Assembly (NCBI RefSeq): GCF_004402045.1
Contig: NZ_SOMG01000012.1
Location: forward strand, 1 to 64,000
Direction of reading: 5' to 3'
DNA from: Lelliottia nimipressuralis
GTDB lineage: Bacteria; Pseudomonadota; Gammaproteobacteria; Enterobacterales; Enterobacteriaceae
DNA: 64,000 nucleotides
Positions 21,616-32,238 of the stretch are shown here, piece after piece (position 1 is the first letter of the stretch; each line of letters starts with the position of its first letter). The notes beneath the pieces are model-generated. The model worked only from the letters and a program-made list of their open reading frames with translations. It was not told the origin of the DNA and did no database searches. Made by a program: the position numbers and the translations under genes.

Positions 21616-22485
21616 ATGTCTGCCAGACATCCGGTTATTGCCGTTACGGGGTCGAGTGGTGCGGGAACCACCACCACCAGCCTCGCATTTCGCAAGATTT
21701 TCGCCCAGCTGAATCTCCGTGCGGCGGAGGTCGAAGGCGACAGCTTTCACCGCTACACACGTCCGGAGATGGACATGGCCATCCGTAAGGCGCGCGATCT
21801 GGGTAAACACATCAGCTACTTCGGCCCGGAAGCCAATGACTTCGGCCTGCTGGAACAAACCTTTCTGGAATACGGTAAGAGCGGCAAAGGGCAGTCCCGC
21901 AAGTATCTGCATACCTATGATGAAGCCGTGCCCTGGAATCAGGTGCCGGGCACCTTCACCCCCTGGCAGCCGCTGCCGGAACCCACCGATGTGCTGTTTT
22001 ACGAAGGATTACACGGCGGCGTGGTCACGCCTCAACACGACGTGGCGCGCCACGTGGATCTGCTGGTCGGGGTGGTCCCTATCGTTAACCTGGAGTGGAT
22101 CCAGAAGCTGACGCGTGACATGAGCGAGCGCGGCCACTCGCGCGAGGCGGTGATGGATTCCGTCGTTCGTTCAATGGAAGACTACATCAATTACTTAACG
22201 CCGCAATTCTCCCGCACGCACATTAACTTCCAGCGCGTGCCGACGGTGGACACCTCCAACCCGTTCGCCGCCAAAACGATACCGTCCCTGGATGAGAGCT
22301 TTGTGGTGATCCATTTCCGCAATCTTGAAGGTATCGATTACCCCTGGCTGCTGGCGATGCTGCAGGGCTCATTTATTTCGCACATGAATACGTTGGTGGT
22401 GCCGGGCGGGAAAATGGTGCTGGCGATGGAATTAATCATGACGCCGCTGGTGGAGCGGTTGATGGAAGGGAAGCAGATCGCATAA
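21616..22485 (+). CDS. prkB: Phosphoribulokinase-like protein PrkB
   Basis: Phosphoribulokinase/uridine kinase family P-loop protein, 289 residues. The nucleotide loop is GSSGAGTTTTS near residues 12-22, a variant with Thr in place of the usual Lys-Ser/Thr. The PRK-type VEGDSFHRYTRPEMD segment follows. No RuBisCO is nearby, so a Calvin-cycle role is unlikely; its physiological substrate in enterobacteria is unknown. It follows yheU by 30 bases and is followed by REP-like repeats. Confidence 0.92.
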   Translation: MSARHPVIAVTGSSGAGTTTTSLAFRKIFAQLNLRAAEVEGDSFHRYTRPEMDMAIRKARDLGKHISYFGPEANDFGLLEQTFLEYGKSGKGQSRKYLHTYDEAVPWNQVPGTFTPWQPLPEPTDVLFYEGLHGGVVTPQHDVARHVDLLVGVVPIVNLEWIQKLTRDMSERGHSREAVMDSVVRSMEDYINYLTPQFSRTHINFQRVPTVDTSNPFAAKTIPSLDESFVVIHFRNLEGIDYPWLLAMLQGSFISHMNTLVVPGGKMVLAMELIMTPLVERLMEGKQIA

Positions 22486-22493
22486 TCCGTTTT

Positions 22494-22558
22494 GCCCGGT
22501 GGCGCTACGCTTACCGGGCCAACAATCCGTAGGACGGGTAAGCGCAGCGCCACCCGCC
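22494..22558. repeat. Pair of inverted REP-like units (BIME)
   Basis: GCCCGGTGGCGCTACGCTTA followed by CCGGGC (22494-22519) is succeeded by an oppositely oriented unit with GACGGGT and ACCCGCC arms (about 22532-22557). They lie between convergent prkB and yhfA and probably form the 3' end structures of both mRNAs. Confidence 0.8.
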
Positions 22559-22564
22559 AAAAGA

Positions 22565-22969
22565 TTAAGCCTCGATCACTTCATACGAATGGGTAATTTT
22601 TACCGCTTTCTCCAGCATTAACGCCACAGAGCAGTACTTCTCCGCAGACAGGTCCACCGCACGCGAGACCGCCGCGTCTTTCAGTTCTTTACCGGTGACA
22701 ACAAAGTGCAGATTAATGTGGGTGAACAGGCGTGGCGCCTCTTCGCGACGTTCTGAGGTGAGTTTAACCTCGCAATCTGTCACGTCATGACGACCTTTTT
22801 GCAAAATCGACACTACGTCAATCGCACTGCATCCACCTGCTGCCATCAGCACCATTTCCATTGGGCTTGGTGCTTTGTCGCCGGAGTTACCATCCATCAA
22901 AATCTGGTGTCCTGACGCGGACTCGCCCAGGAACGTTAAACCTTCAACCCACTTAACGCGCGCTTGCAT
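22565..22969 (-). CDS. yhfA: OsmC-family protein YhfA
   Basis: OsmC/Ohr family protein, 134 residues from ATG 22969 (MQARVKWVEGLTF). It carries the redox-type cysteine in AAGGCSAIDV near residue 46 and a second in EKYCSVALML near 109, the pattern for hydroperoxide-reacting members. The exact role is unknown. An in-frame start five codons upstream is less likely, because the E. coli protein starts MQARVKW. Divergent from crp. Confidence 0.93.
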   Translation of the reverse strand: MQARVKWVEGLTFLGESASGHQILMDGNSGDKAPSPMEMVLMAAGGCSAIDVVSILQKGRHDVTDCEVKLTSERREEAPRLFTHINLHFVVTGKELKDAAVSRAVDLSAEKYCSVALMLEKAVKITHSYEVIEA

Positions 22970-23280
22970 ATTTTTGAACTCCAACGTTGCATTTTTGGTG
23001 ACAGATTACGCGTGCGTTACATTTCTCGCAATGGAAGGCGACCTGCATCATGCTGAAGCGAGACACCAGGAGACACGCGGCGAAAGCTATGCTAAAACAC
23101 TCAGGATGCTACAGTAATACATTGACGTTACACGTGTATGCAGAGGACATCAAACTTTACTGGCTGCGAAACGTTACGGTAGCCGACTTCCCAGGGTATG
23201 GGTAAGAATTCGATTGCAACCCCAGAGTCCGGATGCATCTGATGACTCTGGTGACAGCTTATAACAGAGGATAACAGCGC
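22970..23280. promoter_or_regulatory. crp promoter and leader region
   Basis: This 311-base divergent spacer carries the conserved crp control region. The -10 box TATGCT is at 23088-23093, giving a start near 23100-23102 and a leader of about 180 bases. A degenerate CRP site TGTATG-N8-ATCAAA spans about 23135-23154, centred near +42. This matches the known autoregulatory site of E. coli crp. No open reading frame of substance is seen in it. Sites for Fis and the divergent RNA are known in E. coli but were not resolved here. Confidence 0.7.
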
Positions 23281-23913
23281 ATGGTGCTTGGCAAACCGCA
23301 AACAGACCCGACTCTCGAATGGTTCTTGTCTCATTGCCACATTCATAAGTACCCATCGAAGAGCACGCTGATTCACCAGGGTGAAAAAGCGGAAACGTTG
23401 TATTACATCGTTAAAGGCTCGGTGGCAGTGCTGATCAAAGATGAAGAAGGGAAAGAAATGATCCTTTCTTATCTGAACCAGGGCGATTTCATCGGTGAAC
23501 TGGGCCTGTTTGAAGAGGGCCAGGAACGTAGCGCCTGGGTTCGTGCAAAGACAGCATGTGAAGTGGCTGAAATTTCTTACAAGAAGTTCCGTCAGCTGAT
23601 TCAGGTTAACCCTGACATCCTGATGCGTCTTTCTTCCCAGATGGCGCGCCGTCTGCAGGTCACCTCAGAGAAAGTGGGTAACCTCGCCTTCCTGGACGTG
23701 ACCGGCCGTATTGCGCAGACCCTGCTGAACCTGGCGAAACAGCCAGACGCAATGACCCACCCGGACGGCATGCAAATTAAAATTACCCGTCAGGAAATTG
23801 GTCAGATCGTTGGTTGTTCCCGTGAGACAGTAGGCCGTATCCTGAAAATGCTGGAAGATCAAAACCTGATCTCCGCCCACGGTAAAACCATCGTGGTCTA
23901 CGGAACGCGTTAA
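23281..23913 (+). CDS. crp: cAMP receptor protein CRP
   Basis: Global regulator, 210 residues, with only about one visible substitution compared with the remembered E. coli protein (LSSQMARR where E. coli has LSAQMARR). The cyclic-nucleotide pocket [16 protein letters not shown] is near residues 72-87. The DNA-recognition helix [12 protein letters not shown] is near residues 178-189. It is preceded by a long leader and followed by a strong terminator. The near identity reflects extreme conservation in the family. Confidence 0.99.
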   Translation: MVLGKPQTDPTLEWFLSHCHIHKYPSKSTLIHQGEKAETLYYIVKGSVAVLIKDEEGKEMILSYLNQGDFIGELGLFEEGQERSAWVRAKTACEVAEISYKKFRQLIQVNPDILMRLSSQMARRLQVTSEKVGNLAFLDVTGRIAQTLLNLAKQPDAMTHPDGMQIKITRQEIGQIVGCSRETVGRILKMLEDQNLISAHGKTIVVYGTR

Positions 23914-23921
23914 TTCCGCTT

Positions 23922-23957
23922 AAACGGCGTGCCACCACAAGGTGTCACGCCGTTTTT
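23922..23957 (+). terminator. Intrinsic terminator of crp
   Basis: AAACGGCGTG (23922-23931) pairs with CACGCCGTTT (23946-23955), followed by a T-run. A smaller internal stem CACC/GGTG closes the loop. It ends the crp transcript only 14 bases before the yhfK start at 23971, so upstream in-frame starts for yhfK inside this hairpin are unlikely. Confidence 0.92.
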
Positions 23958-23970
23958 GTCTCTACTCCCC

Positions 23971-27296
<3,326 letters not shown>

Positions 27297-27306
27297 TCAC
27301 ATTGAT

Positions 27307-27345
27307 TGTGAAAATATAATCACAAAATATGCATAAAAAATCACA
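27307..27345 (-). promoter_or_regulatory. Tandem ARG boxes upstream of argD
   Basis: Two 18-bp sites lie three bases apart: TGTGAAAATATAATCACA (27307-27324), close to palindromic, and TATGCATAAAAAATCACA (27328-27345). Paired 18-bp boxes with a 3-bp spacer are the hallmark of ArgR operators. The promoter of argD should overlap them. Confidence 0.8.
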
Positions 27346-27361
27346 GCAAGGCAACAGATAT

Positions 27362-27925
27362 TCAGCGATTGAGGAAATTTGCCAGCAGCGCGTGCCCCTG
27401 TTCGCTGAGAATACTTTCCGGATGGAATTGCACGCCTTCGAGATCCCATACTCGGTGACGAATCCCCATGATCTCCTGCGTATCGCTCCAGGCGGTCACG
27501 TCAAAACAGTCAGGCAACGTCGGTGGGTCAATCACCAGCGAATGGTATCGCGTCACGGTCAAAGGATTATTGAGACCCGTGAATACCCCGGTACCGGCGT
27601 GAGCGATCGGAGAGGTTTTACCGTGCATCACTTTCGCAGCGCGCACGATGGTGGCACCAAACGCCTGGGCAATCGCCTGATGGCCCAGGCAAACGCCCAG
27701 GATCGGTAGCTTGCCGGCATAATGTCGGATAACGTCAAGAGAAATACCCGATTCTGACGGCGTACACGGCCCCGGTGAAATCACCATTTTCTGCGGAGCC
27801 AGCGTCTCAATATCGGCGAGATCGATCTCGTCATTGCGGCGGACAACCACCTCAGCACCCAGTTCACAAAAATACTGGTAAAGGTTCCAGGTGAAGGAAT
27901 CGTAGTTATCAATCAGCAGAATCAT
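27362..27925 (-). CDS. pabA: Aminodeoxychorismate synthase glutaminase component PabA
   Basis: Class I glutamine amidotransferase of folate (p-aminobenzoate) synthesis, supplying ammonia to PabB, 187 residues. The catalytic Cys is in [16 protein letters not shown] near residue 79, and the His/Glu of the triad are in [14 protein letters not shown] near residues 168-170. It lies between the Fic-family gene and argD, the usual order in enterobacteria. Confidence 0.97.
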   Translation of the reverse strand: MILLIDNYDSFTWNLYQYFCELGAEVVVRRNDEIDLADIETLAPQKMVISPGPCTPSESGISLDVIRHYAGKLPILGVCLGHQAIAQAFGATIVRAAKVMHGKTSPIAHAGTGVFTGLNNPLTVTRYHSLVIDPPTLPDCFDVTAWSDTQEIMGIRHRVWDLEGVQFHPESILSEQGHALLANFLNR

Positions 27926-27955
27926 GGCGGCTCCCGAAAAAAATGCCGCCCTATT

Positions 27956-28540
27956 CTACTCAGATTCCCGCGCTTCGCTCACAACTTTGGCAAAGATAGC
28001 GTTTAACGCGGTTAAATCTCCCGTTGCGCCACTTCGGTTAGCGGCCACCCACAGCTCGGGATCGATATCGCGCCAGTCCAGTGAGTAACCCGCGTGGAGT
28101 GCCAGCTGCTCAAAGAAAACGCGTTGGGCAATACCGTTGCCGCGCATAAAAGGGTGCAGCATATTGATTTCACAGTAATAGTGGCTAATTCTGTCAATAA
28201 AAGCCTCTTTCTGAAGGCCAACCAGATACTTATCACTTTCCAGCGCCGCCATCAGCTCGTTGCCCATCTTCTCGATGTATTCGAAATGGCAGAACGGAAT
28301 ATCACCTTTAAAAATATCATCGGTTCGGAACTCGCCTGCCCGCTTCATTTCACTGCAATACAAATGGCGATGAATAAGGCACAGATGGGGTAACCCGGGC
28401 GCGGAAGGCCCAAGCTCCAGTGTCTCAATATGGGGTTCTGAGGGACCATTACCTTTTTCAAGGAGACAACTGGCCTGTAGATTGACGTTACGCTGCTGCT
28501 CCCAGAGACGGGATTTTTGCTTGTCGGTGAGTTTTTTCAC
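27956..28540 (-). CDS. Fused YhfG-like antitoxin and Fic domain protein
   Basis: A 194-residue protein. Residues 1-31 (MKKLTDKQKSRLWEQQRN and on) match the N-terminus of the small antitoxin YhfG. From about residue 41 (LELGPSAPGLPHL) it matches E. coli Fic from about its residue 48. The flap region is RAGEFRTDDIFKGDIPF (68-83). The Fic motif is H129-PFMRGNGIAQ-R140. E. coli has yhfG and fic as two adjacent genes here; this reads as one frame lacking the YhfG C-terminus and the Fic N-terminal helix. Fic enzymes transfer AMP; the acidic metal ligand of HxFx(D/E)GNGRxxR is Arg133 and the first Arg is Ile137, so activity is doubtful. The start is GTG at 28540, with GGGAGG upstream. Confidence 0.85.
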   Translation of the reverse strand: MKKLTDKQKSRLWEQQRNVNLQASCLLEKGNGPSEPHIETLELGPSAPGLPHLCLIHRHLYCSEMKRAGEFRTDDIFKGDIPFCHFEYIEKMGNELMAALESDKYLVGLQKEAFIDRISHYYCEINMLHPFMRGNGIAQRVFFEQLALHAGYSLDWRDIDPELWVAANRSGATGDLTALNAIFAKVVSEARESE

Positions 28541-28610
28541 TTAACGCCTCCCTGAATAGTCCGTTTGCCACAAGTATAAGCAGCAAAACGCGCTTTCGCA
28601 GGGAGGGTCA

Positions 28611-28640
28611 AAACACGGGCGAGCATTGCCCGTGTTGAAG
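28611..28640 (-). terminator. Intrinsic terminator of ppiA
   Basis: On the minus strand ACACGGGC and GCCCGTGT form a perfect 8-bp stem over a seven-base loop (28613-28636), followed by TTTTG. It lies just past the ppiA stop and upstream of the yhfG-fic fusion gene. Confidence 0.75.
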
Positions 28641-28644
28641 AAGG

Positions 28645-29226
<582 letters not shown>

Positions 29227-29293
29227 TTAACAAAGCGCAGTATAAAAAGCGAATGGCTTGATTCTAAAGAGCAGTATGAACGGAGACCAGCCT

Positions 29294-29308
29294 TTTACCT
29301 AATTTTAC
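29294..29308 (-). promoter_or_regulatory. CpxR box upstream of ppiA
   Basis: On the minus strand GTAAAATTAGGTAAA is an exact match to the CpxR consensus GTAAA-N5-GTAAA. It is about 77-91 bases upstream of the ppiA start. Cpx control of ppiA is established in E. coli; binding here is inferred. Confidence 0.8.
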
Positions 29309-29353
29309 GAAATTGAAACAGTTGTAACCACGCAAACGATTGGTTATGGCGGC

Positions 29354-29379
29354 TTTTATGTGATAACGATCACATAAAA
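29354..29379. promoter_or_regulatory. CRP binding site between ppiA and tsgA
   Basis: A 26-bp perfect palindrome with 11-base arms TTTTATGTGAT and ATCACATAAAA around AACG contains the full CRP core TGTGA-N6-TCACA. It lies between the divergent genes ppiA and tsgA, so it could act on either. Known: E. coli ppiA is CRP/CytR controlled. Confidence 0.85.
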
Positions 29380-29453
29380 AACTGCAATGAAGTTCTAATT
29401 TCTCTTAAAAGATATGAATAGATCACTTTAATGTCTAAAATCTGCCCGCTCTC

Positions 29454-29481
29454 AGCGCCCGATGGGCGCTTTTCTTTTTTT
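29454..29481 (+). terminator. Intrinsic terminator in the tsgA leader
   Basis: AGCGCCC (29454-29460) and GGGCGCT (29464-29470) form a perfect 7-bp stem with a GAT loop, followed by TTTCTTTTTTT. It ends 14 bases before the tsgA ATG. No gene is read on the plus strand just upstream, so it must end a short leader transcript or act as an attenuator. Confidence 0.8.
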
Positions 29482-29494
29482 GAACAGGCCAGAC

Positions 29495-30679
29495 ATGACT
29501 AACAGCAATCGCATCAAGCTCACATGGATCAGCTTCTTCTCCTACGCCCTGACCGGCGCGTTGGTGATCGTCACCGGGATGGTGATGGGAAATATCGCAG
29601 ACTACTTCCAGCTGCCCGTTTCCAGCATGAGTAACACCTTCACCTTCCTCAACGCGGGGATCCTGATCTCCATCTTCCTGAATGCCTGGCTGATGGAAAT
29701 CGTGCCGCTGAAAACGCAGCTGCGTTTCGGCTTTGTGCTGATGCTCGCCGCCGTAGCGGGGCTGATGCTGAGTCACAGCATCGCCCTGTTCTCCGCCGCC
29801 ATGTTTGTGCTCGGTCTGGTCAGCGGGATCACCATGTCGATCGGTACATTCCTGATTACCCACATGTATGAAGGCCGCCAGCGCGGCGCGCGCCTGCTGT
29901 TTACCGACTCCTTCTTCAGCATGGCCGGAATGATTTTTCCGATGGTGGCCGCGGTTCTGCTGGCCCGCAGCATTGAGTGGTACTGGGTGTATGCCTGCAT
30001 CGGTCTGGTCTACGTGGCGATCTTTATTCTGACCTTCGGCTGCGACTTCCCGGTGCTGGGCAAAAAAGCGCAGACTACCGCAGAACCCGTCGCGAAAGAG
30101 AAATGGGGCATTGGCGTGCTGTTCCTCTCCATCGCCGCCCTGTGTTACATCCTGGGCCAGCTGGGCTTTATCTCCTGGGTACCGGAATACGCCAAGGGCC
30201 TGGGCATGAGCCTGAACGACGCGGGTAAACTGGTGAGCGATTTCTGGATGTCTTACATGTTCGGCATGTGGGCGTTTAGCTTTATCCTGCGCTTCTTCGA
30301 CCTTCAGCGTATTCTGACCGTGCTGGCAGGTCTGGCAACCGTGCTGATGTATCTGTTCATCAATGGTTCGCCGGAACATATGCAGTGGTTCATTCTGACC
30401 CTGGGCTTCTTCTCCAGCGCGATCTACACCTCGATCATTACCCTGGGCTCTCTGCAGACCAAAGTGGCCTCGCCGAAGCTGGTTAACTTCGTCCTGACCT
30501 GCGGCACCATCGGCACCATGCTGACCTTCGTGGTCACGGGCCCGATCGTCGCTCACAGCGGCCCGCTGGCCGCTCTGCACACCGCGAACGGTCTGTATGC
30601 CGTGGTGTTTATTATGTGCTTCGCTCTGGGCTTCGTGACCCGCCACCGCCAGCACAACGCGGCAGCAGCGTCTCACTAA
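29495..30679 (+). CDS. tsgA: Major facilitator family transporter TsgA
   Basis: Twelve-helix MFS protein, 394 residues from ATG 29495 ([20 protein letters not shown]). An in-frame start 11 codons upstream falls inside the leader terminator and is rejected. It is named for a tellurite/selenite-linked phenotype in Salmonella; substrate unknown. It converges on the cytosine deaminase gene with only three bases between stop codons. It may depend on escape from the terminator at 29454-29481. Confidence 0.95.
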   Translation: MTNSNRIKLTWISFFSYALTGALVIVTGMVMGNIADYFQLPVSSMSNTFTFLNAGILISIFLNAWLMEIVPLKTQLRFGFVLMLAAVAGLMLSHSIALFSAAMFVLGLVSGITMSIGTFLITHMYEGRQRGARLLFTDSFFSMAGMIFPMVAAVLLARSIEWYWVYACIGLVYVAIFILTFGCDFPVLGKKAQTTAEPVAKEKWGIGVLFLSIAALCYILGQLGFISWVPEYAKGLGMSLNDAGKLVSDFWMSYMFGMWAFSFILRFFDLQRILTVLAGLATVLMYLFINGSPEHMQWFILTLGFFSSAIYTSIITLGSLQTKVASPKLVNFVLTCGTIGTMLTFVVTGPIVAHSGPLAALHTANGLYAVVFIMCFALGFVTRHRQHNAAAASH

Positions 30680-30682
30680 ACC

Positions 30683-31999
30683 CTACGCCCCTTTGCGCTC
30701 GGCAGAGGGGCTGTTTCTGGCAAAGCTCACCTCTTCTCCCCCGATATCCATCTGGATCCACGTCTGTGCCAGTTGGGTTGTGGCAATCACGCGCCCCTGT
30801 CGAATGGACCAGCGCACCGGCACCTGACAGCGCACCGCCTCAAACCCGCTCTCCGCAGGCAGAATAATCAGATTCGCCGGGTTTCCCGTTTCAATACCGT
30901 AATCACTCAGGCCGAAAGTACGGGCGCTGTTATGGGTTATCAGATTCAGGCCGCTGTCGATTTGCGGATAGCCCATCATCTGACAGACATGCAGCCCCAT
31001 ATGCAGCACCTGCAGCATGTTGCCGGTGCCAAGCGGGTACCAGGGATCAAAAACATCGTCATGACCAAAGCAGACGTTAATACCTGCTTCCTGCAGCTCT
31101 TTCACCCGGGTGATGCCGCGACGCTTCGGATAGTCGTCAAAGCGCCCCTGCAGGTGAATATTCACCAAAGGGTTAGCGACAAAGTTAATCCCCGACATCT
31201 TCAGCAGGCGGAAAAGCCGCGAGGTGTACGCGCCGTTATAGGAGTGCATGGCGGTGGTGTGGCTGGCCGTAACCCGTTCGCCAATACCGGCCTCATACGC
31301 CAGCGTTGCCACCGTCTCGACAAACCGCGACTGTTCGTCGTCAATTTCATCGCAGTGGATATCCAGCGGACGGTCATATTTCTTCGCCAGATCAAAAGCG
31401 ATATGCAGCGACTGAACGCCATACTCGCGGGTGAACTCGAAGTGCGGGATCGCCCCCACCACGTCGGCCCCCAGCTTTAACGCCTCTTCCAGCAGCGCCG
31501 CACCGTTCGGGTAAGAGAGAATACCTTCCTGCGGGAACGCGACGATTTGCAGCGTCACCCACGGCGCAACCTCCTGCTTCACCTCCAGCATCGCCTTCAG
31601 GGCTGTAAGCGTAGGGTCGGAGACATCCACATGGGTGCGGACAAACTGAATGCCGTTGGCAATTTGCCACTTCAGCGTTTTCCAGGCGCGCGCTTTCACA
31701 TCGTCATGGCTGAGTAGCGCCTTGCGCTCCGCCCAACGCTCAATGCCCTCAAACAGCGTTCCGGACTGGTTCCAGTTCGGCTCGCCCGCCGTCTGGGTGG
31801 TATCAAGATGGATATGCGGCTCGATGAACGGGGGAATAGCCAGCCCACCGCGCGCATTCAGTACTTCATAACTTTCGGCATGGGTGTCGTCCATTGGGGT
31901 AATGTCACCAAATCGCCCGTTCTCAATGGCAAGCTGCCACAGCCCTTCCCGACCCGGTAAACGAACATTCTGAATAAGCCATAACGGTGTTGTAGACAT
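30683..31999 (-). CDS. codA: Cytosine deaminase (CodA-like)
   Basis: Amidohydrolase converting cytosine to uracil and ammonia, 438 residues, very similar to E. coli CodA. The metal site [11 protein letters not shown] is near residue 62, and the catalytic region [18 protein letters not shown] and [18 protein letters not shown] includes the iron ligand Asp. No codB permease gene is adjacent, unlike the E. coli codBA operon. It lies between tsgA and nirB and is divergent from nirB. Confidence 0.93.
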   Translation of the reverse strand: MSTTPLWLIQNVRLPGREGLWQLAIENGRFGDITPMDDTHAESYEVLNARGGLAIPPFIEPHIHLDTTQTAGEPNWNQSGTLFEGIERWAERKALLSHDDVKARAWKTLKWQIANGIQFVRTHVDVSDPTLTALKAMLEVKQEVAPWVTLQIVAFPQEGILSYPNGAALLEEALKLGADVVGAIPHFEFTREYGVQSLHIAFDLAKKYDRPLDIHCDEIDDEQSRFVETVATLAYEAGIGERVTASHTTAMHSYNGAYTSRLFRLLKMSGINFVANPLVNIHLQGRFDDYPKRRGITRVKELQEAGINVCFGHDDVFDPWYPLGTGNMLQVLHMGLHVCQMMGYPQIDSGLNLITHNSARTFGLSDYGIETGNPANLIILPAESGFEAVRCQVPVRWSIRQGRVIATTQLAQTWIQMDIGGEEVSFARNSPSAERKGA

Positions 32000-32137
32000 A
32001 CCTTTCCCCTAAAAAATGCAGCTGATATTCAGGCGTATCGATTTTTGCAAAACCGCCCCTGATTTGTACACAAATTCAACGAACACGAAAAGCCTGCTAT
32101 TTCCGCCACTTATAAAAATCCTGACAAATCAGTCATA

Positions 32138-32153
32138 TACCACCTAAGGAGTA
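32138..32153 (+). promoter_or_regulatory. NarL/NarP site of the nirB promoter
   Basis: TACCACCTAAGGAGTA is an inverted pair of heptamers with a two-base spacer (7-2-7), the arrangement recognised by NarL and NarP. Its centre is 28 bases upstream of the FNR box centre, as in the E. coli nirB promoter (-69.5 and -41.5). Confidence 0.85.
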
Positions 32154-32166
32154 GGCGAAGACGTAT

Positions 32167-32180
32167 TTGATTTGCATCAA
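32167..32180 (+). promoter_or_regulatory. FNR box of the nirB promoter
   Basis: TTGATTTGCATCAA is a perfect match to the FNR consensus TTGAT-N4-ATCAA. With the box centred at -41.5, transcription would start near 32215, giving a leader of about 24 bases before the nirB ATG. Anaerobic activation is inferred from the site. Confidence 0.92.
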
Positions 32181-32238
32181 TAAGCGCCCCTGCTGAATCG
32201 TTAAGGTAGGCAGTAATAGAAAAGAAATCGAGGCAATA

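Noticed and set aside
23929..23970. Upstream start for yhfK
   Set aside because: It lies in the crp terminator hairpin, and the E. coli protein starts at the downstream ATG.
29435..30676. 413-codon open frame opposite to tsgA
   Set aside because: His/Gln/Arg-rich shadow of a membrane protein gene on the other strand; TsgA itself is clearly recognised.
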